In this document: piece after piece, positions 26,113 through 35,440 of the stretch
Layout: each line of letters starts with the position of its first letter
Position numbering within the stretch: the stretch's first letter is position 1
Source: Pseudoalteromonas sp. NC201
GTDB lineage: Bacteria; Pseudomonadota; Gammaproteobacteria; Enterobacterales; Alteromonadaceae
Direction: 5' to 3'
DNA length: 64,000 nucleotides
Assembly (NCBI RefSeq): GCF_002850255.1
Contig: NZ_CP022523.1
Location: forward strand, 310,001 to 374,000
Notes under the pieces: generated by a model
Database searches by the model: none
What the model saw: only the letters and a program-made list of their open reading frames with translations
What the model was told of the DNA's origin: nothing
Translations under genes and position numbers: made by a program

Positions 26113-27170
26113 GCGCCCCCTATTTATTCATCGACCGCGATGGCACTATTATCGAAGAGCCAATAACCGATAAACAAGTGGATAGCCTAGAGAAATTGGC
26201 ACTATTACCCAATGTGATCCCAGCGCTATTACAACTGCAGTCGTTTGGTTATAAGCTAGTGATGGTATCTAACCAAGATGGTCTCGGTACAGATAGCTTC
26301 CCTAAAGCTGATTTTGATGCGCCTCAAGATAAAATGATGCAAATCTTAACAAGCCAAGGGATCCGTTTTGAAGAAGTACTGATCTGTCCTCACTTTGACG
26401 AAGACAACTGCCAATGTCGCAAACCTAAAACAGGATTACTCACTGAACTGATGCGTTCAGGTAAAGTGAACCTTAGCAAATCATTTGTTATTGGCGATAG
26501 GCAAACCGATATTCAGCTTGCAGAAAACCTCTGCATTGAAGGTATTCTCTACAAAGATAACTGGCCTGCTATTGTGACGCAGTTAACCACCTTAAATCGC
26601 AGCGCACAAATTGCCAGAAATACCAAAGAAACGCAGATTTCGGTAGCGATAAATCTGGACCAACAAGCCAATGGAGAGATTTCAACGGGGCTTGGTTTTT
26701 TCGACCACATGCTAGATCAGATCAGAACTCACGCTAACCTTGGCCTGAATATTCAGGCGAAAGGTGACTTACATATAGACGAGCACCACCTTGTAGAAGA
26801 TATCGGGATTGCCCTTGGTCAGGCCTTTAAGACCGCGCTTGGCACAAAATCACAAATCGCACGTTATGGCTTTGCGCTGCCGATGGATGAATGTAAAGCA
26901 GAATGTCAGTTGGATTTATCTGGACGCGCGTCTTTTGTACTTAATGCTGACTTTACAAGAGATAAAGTGGGCGACTTGGATGTTCAAATGGTTGAGCATT
27001 TCTTTAAATCCTTCGCGGATAATGCGGCAGTGAGTTTAATTTTGAGCGTAAGCGAAGGTAATGCCCACCACCAAGTTGAAGGCTTATTCAAAGCATTTTC
27101 TCGTGCTATTCGTATGGCAATTGCAGCGGATGCGTCACAGCAAATGGCAAGTTCTAAGGGGTGTTTATGA
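26109..27170 (+). CDS. hisB: Bifunctional histidinol-phosphatase / imidazoleglycerol-phosphate dehydratase
   Basis: 353 aa fusion, as in enterobacteria. The N-terminal HAD phosphatase has FIDRDGTI (catalytic Asp pair), VSNQDGLGT, the zinc-type CPHFDEDNCQCRKPKTG and GDRQTD. The C-terminal dehydratase, from about residue 165, has GFFDHMLDQIRTH, DEHHLVEDIGIALGQA and GNAHHQVEGLFKAFSRA with the metal-binding His pairs. It carries steps 6 and 8 of the pathway. Its TGA overlaps the hisH ATG (ATGA). Confidence 0.97.
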   Translation: MSAPYLFIDRDGTIIEEPITDKQVDSLEKLALLPNVIPALLQLQSFGYKLVMVSNQDGLGTDSFPKADFDAPQDKMMQILTSQGIRFEEVLICPHFDEDNCQCRKPKTGLLTELMRSGKVNLSKSFVIGDRQTDIQLAENLCIEGILYKDNWPAIVTQLTTLNRSAQIARNTKETQISVAINLDQQANGEISTGLGFFDHMLDQIRTHANLGLNIQAKGDLHIDEHHLVEDIGIALGQAFKTALGTKSQIARYGFALPMDECKAECQLDLSGRASFVLNADFTRDKVGDLDVQMVEHFFKSFADNAAVSLILSVSEGNAHHQVEGLFKAFSRAIRMAIAADASQQMASSKGCL

Positions 27171-27757
27171 TTGCAATTATTAATACTGGTTGTGCCAATA
27201 TTAACTCAGTGCGTTTTGCATTTGAGCGCCTTGGTGTCACGCCTGAAGTGATCACTGCACCTGAGAAATTAGTCCGCTTTGAACGAGCCATTTTACCCGG
27301 CGTCGGCCACGCCAATGTGGCAATGAAGCGCTTAAATGAGCAAGGCTGGGCAGACGCAATAGCCGATTATCAACGGCCTTTGATGGGGATTTGTTTAGGG
27401 ATGCAGCTGCTTTGTGAGTCGACTGAAGAAGGGGATATTCCGTGCTTAGGTCGCATTCCGGGTAAGGTTGAGTTATTAGAGACTAACGAGTTAACTGCAC
27501 CGCACATGGGCTGGAATAATCTTCGTGTGGTGAAGCCCCATGCGCTCACTACAGGGCTCAGTGAACAAGACCAAGTGTACTTCGTGCACAGTTTTGCGCA
27601 TACCATCAATCAATCGACACTGGTTTCGGGTGAGTACGGTCAAGCGTTTTCTGCGATTGTCGCAAATGACAATTATGCCGGCATGCAATTTCACCCAGAG
27701 CGCAGCGGTAAGGTTGGCGCGCAGCTTTTACAAAACTTTATTAATTGGCAGCTATAA
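27167..27757 (+). CDS. hisH: Imidazole glycerol phosphate synthase, glutaminase subunit
   Basis: 196 aa from the ATG at 27167 inside ATGA with the hisB stop; a GTG two codons upstream is open but less likely. It is a class I glutamine amidotransferase supplying ammonia to HisF. The nucleophile is Cys76 in MGICLGMQLL, and the His-Glu pair is in GMQFHPERSG. It forms a heterodimer with HisF, encoded two genes downstream. Confidence 0.96.
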   Translation: MIAIINTGCANINSVRFAFERLGVTPEVITAPEKLVRFERAILPGVGHANVAMKRLNEQGWADAIADYQRPLMGICLGMQLLCESTEEGDIPCLGRIPGKVELLETNELTAPHMGWNNLRVVKPHALTTGLSEQDQVYFVHSFAHTINQSTLVSGEYGQAFSAIVANDNYAGMQFHPERSGKVGAQLLQNFINWQL

Positions 27758-27767
27758 AGGACGAACA

Positions 27768-28502
27768 ATGATTATTCCCGCTTTAGATGTATTAGAGAAC
27801 AATATTGTTCGTTTGTATCAAGGCAAGTACGAAACCGCACAGTTTTACCCATTTAATTTAGCTGAGCGTTTACTTGAATACCAAAATGCAGGTGCTGCCA
27901 AGCTACATTTGGTGGATTTAGAAGGCGCTCGTGACCCGAGCAAAAAGCAATGGCGCACTATCCAAGCGGCGACTAAGGCTTTATCTGTTCCCTTTCAGGT
28001 AGGCGGTGGTATTCGCAGTATTGACGACGTAAAGCAATGGTTAGATGCCGGAGCTGCCCAAGTGGTGATTGGCTCAATGGCGGTAGATAAACAGCAAGAA
28101 GTTGCTGCGTGGATTAAAGCATGTGGCGCCGACAAATTCGTGATTGCACTTGATGTTAACAAAACCGAAAGCGGCTGGTCTCCTGCCACTCACGGCTGGC
28201 TAAATGATGCGAAAAGCGATCTATTCGAGCTGTTAGATTTTTATGTTGAGCAAGGTGTGAGTGATTTCTTATGTACGGATATCAGTAAGGATGGCACGAT
28301 GACAGGTCCATCGTTTGCATTATACGAAGACATCACTAAACATAACGGCGCAATTAAAGTACAAGCATCAGGGGGCGTGAGCTCTCTTGACGATATTGCA
28401 CGGCTTGCAAAGCAACAAGTAGGTGGAGTAATACTTGGCAAATCGCTACTTGAAGGTGTATTTAGCGTTGAGGAGGCTCTAACATGCTATCAAAACGCAT
28501 AA
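27768..28502 (+). CDS. hisA: Phosphoribosylformimino-5-aminoimidazole carboxamide ribotide isomerase
   Basis: 244 aa (beta-alpha)8 barrel. The frame is open far upstream through hisH, but the start is the ATG at 27768, with AAAGGA upstream and product MIIPALDV. The catalytic aspartates are Asp7 and Asp129 (VIALDV). VGGGIRS and ASGGVSS are the phosphate-binding loops of the two half-barrels. It overlaps hisF by 19 bases. Confidence 0.96.
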   Translation: MIIPALDVLENNIVRLYQGKYETAQFYPFNLAERLLEYQNAGAAKLHLVDLEGARDPSKKQWRTIQAATKALSVPFQVGGGIRSIDDVKQWLDAGAAQVVIGSMAVDKQQEVAAWIKACGADKFVIALDVNKTESGWSPATHGWLNDAKSDLFELLDFYVEQGVSDFLCTDISKDGTMTGPSFALYEDITKHNGAIKVQASGGVSSLDDIARLAKQQVGGVILGKSLLEGVFSVEEALTCYQNA

Positions 28503-29257
28503 TTCCTTGTTTAGACGTAAAAGACGGTCAGGTGGTCAAAGGCGTTAAATTCCAAGGCCATGAAGTCGTCGGTGATATTCTTGATCTCGCCCAGCGTTAT
28601 AGTGAGGCAGGTGCTGATGAACTGGTGTTTTATGAGATCAGTGCTAGCGTAGAAAAGCGTTTACTCGATGTCAATTGGGTAGCTGAAATTGCCAGACATA
28701 TCGATATACCATTTTGTGTAGCTGGTGGGATTAAATCAGTGGCTGATGCGGCTCGAGTGCTTGAGCAAGGCGCAGATAAGATCTCGATTAACAGCCCTGC
28801 CATTGCAAGGCCTGAACTCATTAAAGAGTTACATGACGAATTTGGTAAGCAATGTGTGGTTGTCGGCGTAGACAGCTTCTATGATAAGCAAACTCAGGAA
28901 TATTTAGTATACCAGTTAACTGGCGATCCGAATGCGGCAAGTCGTACTCGATACAAAACGCACGAATGGGTCAAACGAGTTCAAGACCTTGGCGCTGGAG
29001 AGATTGTACTTAATTGTATGAATCAAGATGGCGTGCGTAATGGCTATGATATAGCGCAGCTCAGCGCGATTAGGGCGCTGTGTAAAGTGCCTCTTATCGC
29101 TTCTGGCGGCGCGGGTAGTATGCAAGACTTTGTTGATGTATTTAAACAAACTAATGTCGATGGCGCCTTGGCTGCAAGTGTGTTCCATAAAGGCGTGATT
29201 GACATTCCAAAGCTCAAGCAGTTCTTAATAAATAATGATGTGGCGGCACGACAATGA
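28484..29257 (+). CDS. hisF: Imidazole glycerol phosphate synthase, cyclase subunit
   Basis: 257 aa (beta-alpha)8 barrel related to HisA. The catalytic aspartates are Asp11 ([10 protein letters not shown]) and Asp130 (VVGVDS). AGGIKS and ASGGAGS are the phosphate loops. It uses ammonia from HisH to form imidazole glycerol phosphate and AICAR. AGGAGG precedes the start inside hisA. It overlaps hisI by 4 bases. Confidence 0.97.
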   Translation: MLSKRIIPCLDVKDGQVVKGVKFQGHEVVGDILDLAQRYSEAGADELVFYEISASVEKRLLDVNWVAEIARHIDIPFCVAGGIKSVADAARVLEQGADKISINSPAIARPELIKELHDEFGKQCVVVGVDSFYDKQTQEYLVYQLTGDPNAASRTRYKTHEWVKRVQDLGAGEIVLNCMNQDGVRNGYDIAQLSAIRALCKVPLIASGGAGSMQDFVDVFKQTNVDGALAASVFHKGVIDIPKLKQFLINNDVAARQ

Positions 29258-29865
29258 TTATTAATAAACAAAACATAGCAGAAGTAGATTTTGATAAATC
29301 AGCACTCATTCCCGCTATCGTACAAGATGTATTAACCGGGGTAGTGTTGATGCAAGGCTTTATGAACAGAGAAGCTCTTGAGGCGACGCTAGAAAAGCAA
29401 CTCGTTACTTTTTATTCGCGTTCAAAATCGCGCCTTTGGACCAAAGGTGAAACCTCAAACAATGTATTGACCTTGGTGGAAGTGCATACCGATTGTGATA
29501 AAGACAGCCTGCTGATTTACGCAAAGCCGCAAGGTCCAACTTGCCACCTTGGCAGCGAAAGCTGCTTTGCGGAAACCATGCCAGAGCTTGCATTTTTAGG
29601 AAAGCTTGAGCGAGTGATTGCCCAGAGGAAAAATGCATCACCTGAAAGCAGCTATACCGCCTCTTTATTTGCTAAAGACTTAAGTCGTAGTTGTCAAAAG
29701 GTCGGAGAAGAAGGGGTTGAAGTGGCGCTTGCGGCGATGAAAAACGACAACGAAGAGTTGCTCAATGAGTCCGCAGACTTACTGTATCACCTCATTGTCT
29801 TACTTCAGAGGCAGGGCCTTACACTCAGTGAGGTGGTCAGTACGCTAAAAGATAGGCATAAGTAA
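29254..29865 (+). CDS. hisI: Bifunctional phosphoribosyl-AMP cyclohydrolase / phosphoribosyl-ATP pyrophosphatase
   Basis: 203 aa HisIE fusion. The N-terminal cyclohydrolase has [29 protein letters not shown] and the metal motif DCDKDSLL with later cysteines (GPTCH, ESCF). The C-terminal pyrophosphatase (from about residue 110) has SYTASLF and [11 protein letters not shown] with [12 protein letters not shown]. It performs steps 2 and 3. It is the last gene of the operon. Confidence 0.96.
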   Translation: MIINKQNIAEVDFDKSALIPAIVQDVLTGVVLMQGFMNREALEATLEKQLVTFYSRSKSRLWTKGETSNNVLTLVEVHTDCDKDSLLIYAKPQGPTCHLGSESCFAETMPELAFLGKLERVIAQRKNASPESSYTASLFAKDLSRSCQKVGEEGVEVALAAMKNDNEELLNESADLLYHLIVLLQRQGLTLSEVVSTLKDRHK

Positions 29866-29906
29866 TTTTCGCTTTGGGTAAGTAATCATTTCGTCTATCC
29901 CTTCGT

Positions 29907-29940
29907 TGGCTTGTTCCAGACATCGTGACGAAACAAGCCA
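29907..29940 (+). terminator. Hairpin after the his operon
   Basis: Arms TGGCTTGTT (29907-29915) and AACAAGCCA (29932-29940) form a 9-bp stem with a 16-base loop, 42 bases after the hisI stop. No T run follows, so it may be an RNA 3' end stabiliser or Rho-related end rather than an intrinsic terminator. Confidence 0.45.
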
Positions 29941-30084
29941 GCTTAGTAAAATTGGGATAAACCTGTAATTAGATCAACTCCTGTTCATATAAATAAGGTA
30001 AACTTCTCATAGTCTTACAACTATGCAGTGGCAAAATATTAGTCTAACTTTAATGGTGCTACTACGAACAGTATGGAACGGTTT

Positions 30085-30585
30085 ATGAAAACAAGATTAC
30101 TTGGTCTAATGCTGGCAGGATTGACAGCTGCCGGATGTTCAACATTAACCCCAGAGCAACAAGAAAAGCTCGATGATATGTCTAATTGCGAGAAACTTAA
30201 TACGCTTCTAAGTGCATCATCCACAGGGTTTTCAGCGCTTAAAGGTGCTGAAGTCGGCGCAAAGTTAATTAACTCTTGGCAGGCTAAGGCACATTTAGTT
30301 GGCAATAAATGCCAAATTATAGAAAGCGCTAGTGGAAAATCAAAATATACCTGTTCTGAGCAGTTCAAAGAGTACGAAAACGCAGTAAAAATCCATAACT
30401 ATGCACAGAGTCTAGCAAGGCAATGTTTAGATCACTCTTGGGCTGGTGATAGCCAAAAGAGTGGCCAGCTAATGCGTACGGACATTACTTCGCCGAGCTC
30501 TACTAGCAAAATTGCAATTGAACTGGGCAAAGGCCTCGATAAAGTCTCGCCATGGATAGTTTCGTTTAATGTGACTGAAAAATAA
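30085..30585 (+). CDS. Putative lipoprotein of unknown function
   Basis: 166 aa from ATG 30085, chosen because GGAACGG stands just upstream and the product then begins with a clean lipoprotein signal MKTRLLGLMLAGLTAAGC (lipidated Cys18). An ATG four codons earlier is in frame. The mature part has four further cysteines (in SNCEKL, GNKCQI, YTCSEQ and RQCLDH), which may form two disulfides in the periplasm. I do not recognise a domain. Residue 2 after Cys is Thr, not Asp, so outer-membrane sorting by Lol is expected. Confidence 0.75.
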   Translation: MKTRLLGLMLAGLTAAGCSTLTPEQQEKLDDMSNCEKLNTLLSASSTGFSALKGAEVGAKLINSWQAKAHLVGNKCQIIESASGKSKYTCSEQFKEYENAVKIHNYAQSLARQCLDHSWAGDSQKSGQLMRTDITSPSSTSKIAIELGKGLDKVSPWIVSFNVTEK

Positions 30586-30978
30586 ATACAAAATACGGAG
30601 AAGTGTTGTGCTTCTTCTGCCCTATCCCACCCTAGGATTCCTCGTTTGCAATCCCCTTGACTTTGTCTGTTTAAGCGTTAATAAATTTTTCATTGTTGCT
30701 TTACTCGATTCTAATGTCGCTTCGCGTAGCGTCTTTTATATAAAAATAGTGAATAGTAATTGTGGTGTAACGCGATACAAATTTAGAAAAAATAAGCTGT
30801 ATGTATTTTGAGCGGAGTTGGGATCTGCAACAGTCTGTATTTAATTGATGTTGATTATGCATTTCTTTGGTTTTTTGTGTTAATAAAAAAGCTTGTTTAT
30901 TAAGAAAAGGTAGCGTTTAATTCAGATGCTATTTTTGTTGTTGGCGCTAAATTAACTACTATTTTTAAAGGAATTAAG
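30586..30978. other. AT-rich non-coding stretch
   Basis: About 390 bases with no convincing gene. A weak hairpin (GAGAAG with CTTCTTC near 30599-30617) follows the lipoprotein gene. The last bases (AAAGGAATTAAG) are the ribosome site of the dermatopontin-like gene. A 67-codon frame here has atypical composition and no ribosome site. Confidence 0.5.
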
Positions 30979-31770
30979 ATGAACACATTAATAAAGCTTT
31001 CAGCTCTATCCTTCTCTGTTGCAATGCTTAGCACTCCTGCTTCTGCTAATGAACAAGCTAAGCCATTCGAGTATACAGTAAATGGCAGTGTATATGAGAT
31101 CCCCGCTTCTCAAGCTAAGAATTTAGATGAGATAATTGCGCTAATAGAAACTAATAACGATGTTTCAGGTTATGACGTTACTGAGACTAAATTAGCGAAA
31201 ACTGAGAGCACTGAAATTGCCAGTGATTTTTCAACGCTAGCTGGTGGTAACTTACGTGTTTATAGTGAACTCAATACGGGGTATTTAAATGATTTTGACC
31301 AAGCATTTACTTACACTTGTCCAAGTAATATGTTTATTAAATCAATTTCAAGCTACCACCAAGATAAGCAAGAAGACAGACGTTTTAGCTTAGTCTGTGC
31401 AAAATTTACAACGGATAGTGGTAGTCGCATTTATCGTAAAACGACTAAGTGGAGCGGTTACGTAAATTCATACGATCAAGCGTTTAACTTTGTTTGTCCT
31501 AATGGTCAATTCTTTGTCGGAATGTCAAGTCGTCACGATAATGGTACAGAAGACCGCTTGTTTAACTTTAATTGCGCATCTATGGCAACCTCTAGCGCAG
31601 GCGCTGCACTATTCGCTGAATCATGTATTACAACACAATACACAGGCTACGACCAACCTTGGACATTAGGTGGTAATGGTGCAATCATCGGCATGTCAAG
31701 TCGCCATGATAACAGAACGGAAGACCGTCAAACTGCAGTGAGTTACTGCTCAGCTGCGAGTGATTGGTAA
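30979..31770 (+). CDS. Secreted dermatopontin-like protein with three DERM-type repeats
   Basis: 263 aa. A signal peptide (1-23, TPASA end) is followed by an 80-residue leader region and three tandem repeats at about 102-140, 161-199 and 221-257. Each has Y, then FDQAF/YDQAF/YDQPW, a hydrophobic core with S[IM]SS, H, and EDR, followed by Cys. SRHDN-x-TEDR is repeated almost exactly at 184 and 242. Repeats 1 and 2 have the Cys pairs Cys114/Cys140 and Cys173/Cys199, matching the disulfide loops of dermatopontin. In the third, the first Cys is lost and Cys216 may substitute. Animal dermatopontins bind matrix proteins and glycans; a glycan or matrix-binding role is an inference. AAAGGA supports the start. 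Confidence 0.75.
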   Translation: MNTLIKLSALSFSVAMLSTPASANEQAKPFEYTVNGSVYEIPASQAKNLDEIIALIETNNDVSGYDVTETKLAKTESTEIASDFSTLAGGNLRVYSELNTGYLNDFDQAFTYTCPSNMFIKSISSYHQDKQEDRRFSLVCAKFTTDSGSRIYRKTTKWSGYVNSYDQAFNFVCPNGQFFVGMSSRHDNGTEDRLFNFNCASMATSSAGAALFAESCITTQYTGYDQPWTLGGNGAIIGMSSRHDNRTEDRQTAVSYCSAASDW

Positions 31771-31886
31771 TAATTTCCTTTAGAGTAGGGTTGATACCCT
31801 ACTCTCATGTCAGAATTTGGTCATTTCATTGTCATACAAAAGTCGCACACTCATAATGTAATTAGTTAGCGGATTTAAGAGTTATC

Positions 31887-32648
31887 GTGACCAAACCGAA
31901 TATTTTTCTTATCAATTTAGATTCTTGCACTGATAGACTCAAGGAGTCTACTTTCCAGTTTGATAAGTTCTCTCTACCCTTTGAAAGGATTAGCGCTGTA
32001 AAAGGCGCAGAGCTGAGCGCAGACGTTATAGATACGAGCTATTGTAAGTTAAAAAACGCTAAGCAATATTTTCGCCCTTTAACCTTGGGTGAAATAGGTT
32101 GTTATCTAAGTCATATCAAAGCACTTGAAAAAATTGTTGAGTTAGAATTGCCCTATGCTTTTATTTTTGAAGATGATTTTCAACTCCACCACGACTTAGC
32201 ACAGATAGACCAACTGATTACTTCATTGCCATTTGGTTGGGATATGATCAAGCTATTCCAATCTCCGAAGAACAAACGCACTCCGATTGCAAGCTTTCCG
32301 CTAAATAAATCGTTATCGTTATTTATGCAAAATAAAGTACCCGCCGGAACCGTCGCTCAGCTTGTAAGTTTTGAGGGGGCGAAGAAAATATTATCTAAGT
32401 CAACTCCTTTCGGTAGGCCTATAGATATTGATTATCAACATTTTTGGGAAAAACAGCTCAGTGTATTTGTAATGAGTCCTTGTCCTGTTAGTCATGGTGA
32501 AAAGTTTGCGAGTACCATAGATAGAGCTCCAAGTGTTACAGGAGCAAAGCGGTATTTTTGGCGTAAACAATTGCTTCAGATAAATAAGTTTATAAAAAAC
32601 AAGTTTTATCGCGGACTGGTTCTCAAACGCTATCAGCAACACTTCTAG
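31887..32648 (+). CDS. Glycosyltransferase family 25 protein
   Basis: 253 aa from a GTG start. The opening IFLINLDSCTDRL, the block LTLGEIGCYLSHIKALEKIV and the metal-binding FEDDF match family 25 (LPS beta-glycosyltransferases). It probably adds a hexose to lipooligosaccharide or another surface glycan at the cytoplasmic face of the membrane. The donor and acceptor are not readable. It stands alone; no other envelope-glycan gene is in the window. The C-terminus is basic (KNKFYRGLVLKRYQ), perhaps for membrane association. Confidence 0.88.
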   Translation: MTKPNIFLINLDSCTDRLKESTFQFDKFSLPFERISAVKGAELSADVIDTSYCKLKNAKQYFRPLTLGEIGCYLSHIKALEKIVELELPYAFIFEDDFQLHHDLAQIDQLITSLPFGWDMIKLFQSPKNKRTPIASFPLNKSLSLFMQNKVPAGTVAQLVSFEGAKKILSKSTPFGRPIDIDYQHFWEKQLSVFVMSPCPVSHGEKFASTIDRAPSVTGAKRYFWRKQLLQINKFIKNKFYRGLVLKRYQQHF

Positions 32649-32843
32649 TTATATGATGCGAAAGCCGCTGTACGCCTTTTGAACAATGGGTTTTATACTT
32701 GTACGGAATAGAGAAAAATTCGTGTTAAAAGTGTAATTTATGGGAAGACTTCTGAAAAAGATGTGCTAGTATCTAAGATTATTGCAATAAGTTTAACTTT
32801 TTGCTTAAACCATTAATAATAACAACGTTGAGGGAGCACAGAC

Positions 32844-33392
32844 GTGTCTATAGAAATCAACTTTGAACTCTCTGATTCAGATCTTGAACACTTCCGTGGA
32901 ATGATGAAAGCTGCTATTGAGAAAAGTGGCGATGTGAGTGATGCCGAAATTATAGCTAAAGCGCGTAATTTAGTGGCAACGATGGAAAAATCCAACCTTC
33001 CTGAATTTGTTAGCACTCGTCTGATTTCGTTACAAACGCTAATTGACGCAGTGTTAGACGAAGAATGGCAAATGCCAGAAGATGAAAAGCGTGAAATCAT
33101 GGCTTCTCTTGCTTATTTCAGTGAACCAGAAGATATCGTTCCAGATCATATCCCAGTATTAGGCTATGTCGATGATGCGATTATGATTGAACTTGTGTTA
33201 CAAGAACTGTCGCTAGACTTAAAAGCATACAGAGAATTCTGTGGCTTTAGAGCAACTGAAGAAGCAAGACGTGGTGATAACGCTAAGGTAGATCGTGAAA
33301 GCTGGCTCGCGGGCACGCGCTCTCAGATCCGCTCTTCTATGCGTAGAAGTCGCTCTAAAAACCGTTCACGTTTCTTCTCTCGTATTATGTAG
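32844..33392 (+). CDS. DUF1232 (YkvA-like) protein
   Basis: 182 aa. Residues about 85-125 hold the DUF1232 core: SLAYFSEPEDIVPDHIPVLGYVDDAIMIELV, where the Pro-Asp-His-Ile-Pro and DDA positions are characteristic. An N-terminal acidic helical region precedes it. The last 30 residues are very Arg/Ser-rich (RSSMRRSRSKNRSRFFSR), suggesting nucleic-acid or membrane contact. The function of the domain is not established. GAGGGAGC precedes the start. It is a single-gene unit ending in a bidirectional terminator. Confidence 0.85.
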   Translation: MSIEINFELSDSDLEHFRGMMKAAIEKSGDVSDAEIIAKARNLVATMEKSNLPEFVSTRLISLQTLIDAVLDEEWQMPEDEKREIMASLAYFSEPEDIVPDHIPVLGYVDDAIMIELVLQELSLDLKAYREFCGFRATEEARRGDNAKVDRESWLAGTRSQIRSSMRRSRSKNRSRFFSRIM

Positions 33393-33446
33393 GTTAAGTT
33401 GCCCTAAGTTTAGCTAATTGCTTTTTAGCTTAGGGCTGTGGACTAT

Positions 33447-33474
33447 AAAAGGGCTGATAATCATCAGCCCTTTT
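33447..33474. terminator. Bidirectional terminator between the DUF1232 and M61 genes
   Basis: A 12-bp stem AAAAGGGCTGAT (33447-33458) / ATCAGCCCTTTT (33463-33474) has a 4-base loop, with a T run on both strands. It serves two convergent genes. Confidence 0.85.
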
Positions 33475-33483
33475 TGATTGCCA

Positions 33484-35262
33484 TTATTTTATTTCATTTG
33501 GGTGAGAAACCCCCATCCACGCTTTATAAAGTAACGCTTGCTCGCTTGATGGGTTAGGCGTAAATGTTATCTTTTTAGGCTTATCATGGTCGCGGTCAAG
33601 CTTGATTTTCGTATTCATCAACTTATCACGACGGATAAAATCTACCGTGATTGTTTGACCTGGCTTGAAGTTTTCTAAGCTCGCTTTTAAATCTTTACGA
33701 ACATGGTGCTTATCAAATGCAACGATAAGGTCGCCTGCTGTTAGCCCCGCTTGCCATGCATTTCCATCTCGAGCTACATGGGTCAGCTCCAGTAATTCAC
33801 CCTTTTGTCTTGCCATACCATCTAAGCCTGCAATCACTTTTGCTGACTTAGGATAATCATAAACAAGTCCTACTTTGTCGAGTAATGTGTCAAAATCTAT
33901 GTTCGCTGGTGTATCAACATATTCATTCCACCAAGTATTGTAGTCTTGACCGGTAAGCACTTTTAGGATGTTTTTAACATCTTCACTGGTGAAGCTATTT
34001 GGCAATTTATGCTGTTGGTAAAGTGCTTTATGAACGTCACGGTAGCTAATTTTTCCGTTTGATTTTTCGAGTAAGTCGATATCAAGTGCCATGGACACCA
34101 ACGCACCTTCTGAATAGATATTGGTGCTGTAATTTATCCCATGATCGCCACCTTGATTGATCCATTTATCAAAGCTCGTTGCAGCAACCGACTGAACATG
34201 ACGACCAGGAGTTTTCAAATGACGATTAACACGCTTAGTCAGCATTTTAAGATATTCGTCATTGGTGGTGATCCCTGCACTTAGCAGCAAATAATCCTCA
34301 AAGTAGCTGGTTGAGCCCTCTGCTAGCCACAACAAATCCGTGTAATTTGGTGCTACGTAATCATAAGGAACCATGCCTGCTGGACGATAGTTTTTGACAT
34401 TCCACGTGTGGATGAATTCATGTGCGGCTGTAGAGATAAAACCAATGTAGTCATCTCTTTCTTTAAAACTGTCTCTATGTCTTTGAATAATCGTCGAGTT
34501 TAAGTGCTCTGTTGCCCCTCGTGCACCGCTGGTTGCATGCACCATAAAGACATAACGGTCATAAGGATAATCGTGCCAAATGAGCGTGCCGGTTTGAACG
34601 AGTTTTTTAAGATCGGCTAGCATTTGGTCAACGTCATAGTTGCCCTCGCCCCAAATAACTAGTTCATATCTACGGCCATCCACTTCAAATTTGTGCAGCT
34701 GATTAATACCAGTCTCAATAGGAGAATCTAACAATATGTCATAGTTATCGGCTTTGAAACTGTTTTTTGAATCGGCAAACTCCATACCGGAGACTGAGCG
34801 CCAGCCTTTAGGTGCATTGAGTTCAACAGAAACAGGCTCTGATCTGAAAGATTCACTAAACATCAAAAAGCCAGATGCATCGATAAACGCGTGGGTGTCA
34901 TCTATGTGTCTGGCTCGAAGACCTAACTCATTGGCATAAACCTGATAGTTAACCGTCAGCTCGGTAGGCTCGCTAAGGTGTACGCGCCATGTGTTTTTAT
35001 CAATTTTTTCCCATTTTTGTGATTGCCCGCTTTGAGATTTGGCGTCAAAAAAGCGTACGCCGTTGGCTAAATCCAATATCTCGTAGCGACCTGTACGCCA
35101 ATCTGGAAGTTGCACATCAATGCTTGATTGTGAGGATTTTGGAAATTTAACTTCTACTTCCGCAAGGTGATGCTGCGGTTGTGTAATTGAAATACGGTAG
35201 TCAACGTCAGCATAAGCACTAAATGTTGCTGCACATGCTAAGGCAATAAGGCTTTTTTTCAT
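33484..35262 (-). CDS. M61-family metallopeptidase with PDZ domain
   Basis: 592 aa from ATG 35262 (MKKSLIALACAATFSAYA is a clear signal peptide; the frame is open 11 codons further). It has an N-terminal M61 beta domain, the zinc motif HEFIH at 281-285 followed by TWNVKNYRP, and a C-terminal PDZ domain (GLTAGDLIVAFDKHHVRKDL). This is the glycyl aminopeptidase/predicted protease family, acting in the periplasm. The EGSTSYFEDYLL segment carries the downstream Glu ligand. It is a single-gene unit divergent from the GGDEF gene. Confidence 0.93.
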   Translation of the reverse strand: MKKSLIALACAATFSAYADVDYRISITQPQHHLAEVEVKFPKSSQSSIDVQLPDWRTGRYEILDLANGVRFFDAKSQSGQSQKWEKIDKNTWRVHLSEPTELTVNYQVYANELGLRARHIDDTHAFIDASGFLMFSESFRSEPVSVELNAPKGWRSVSGMEFADSKNSFKADNYDILLDSPIETGINQLHKFEVDGRRYELVIWGEGNYDVDQMLADLKKLVQTGTLIWHDYPYDRYVFMVHATSGARGATEHLNSTIIQRHRDSFKERDDYIGFISTAAHEFIHTWNVKNYRPAGMVPYDYVAPNYTDLLWLAEGSTSYFEDYLLLSAGITTNDEYLKMLTKRVNRHLKTPGRHVQSVAATSFDKWINQGGDHGINYSTNIYSEGALVSMALDIDLLEKSNGKISYRDVHKALYQQHKLPNSFTSEDVKNILKVLTGQDYNTWWNEYVDTPANIDFDTLLDKVGLVYDYPKSAKVIAGLDGMARQKGELLELTHVARDGNAWQAGLTAGDLIVAFDKHHVRKDLKASLENFKPGQTITVDFIRRDKLMNTKIKLDRDHDKPKKITFTPNPSSEQALLYKAWMGVSHPNEIK

Positions 35263-35440
35263 TATTTTTGTATCGGTAATTCGAGATAAAATCAATTTAC
35301 CAAATCAGCGACTTACACGCTAAGTAATATCGATGAGTAAACAGCAAACTCCGATACATTACCACGTTAAATTTCCGCGCATAACAGCGTAATTTGTTGT
35401 AGACTTGGTAACTAAGAGATTATTTTATGATTGGAAATCT

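Noticed and set aside
27540..27767. Upstream extension of the hisA frame
   Set aside because: It runs inside hisH in another frame; the HisA family begins MIIPALD at 27768 with a ribosome site in front.
30608..30811. 67-codon open frame after the lipoprotein gene
   Set aside because: No ribosome site, Phe/Val-rich composition unlike neighbours, and it lies in an AT-rich non-coding stretch.
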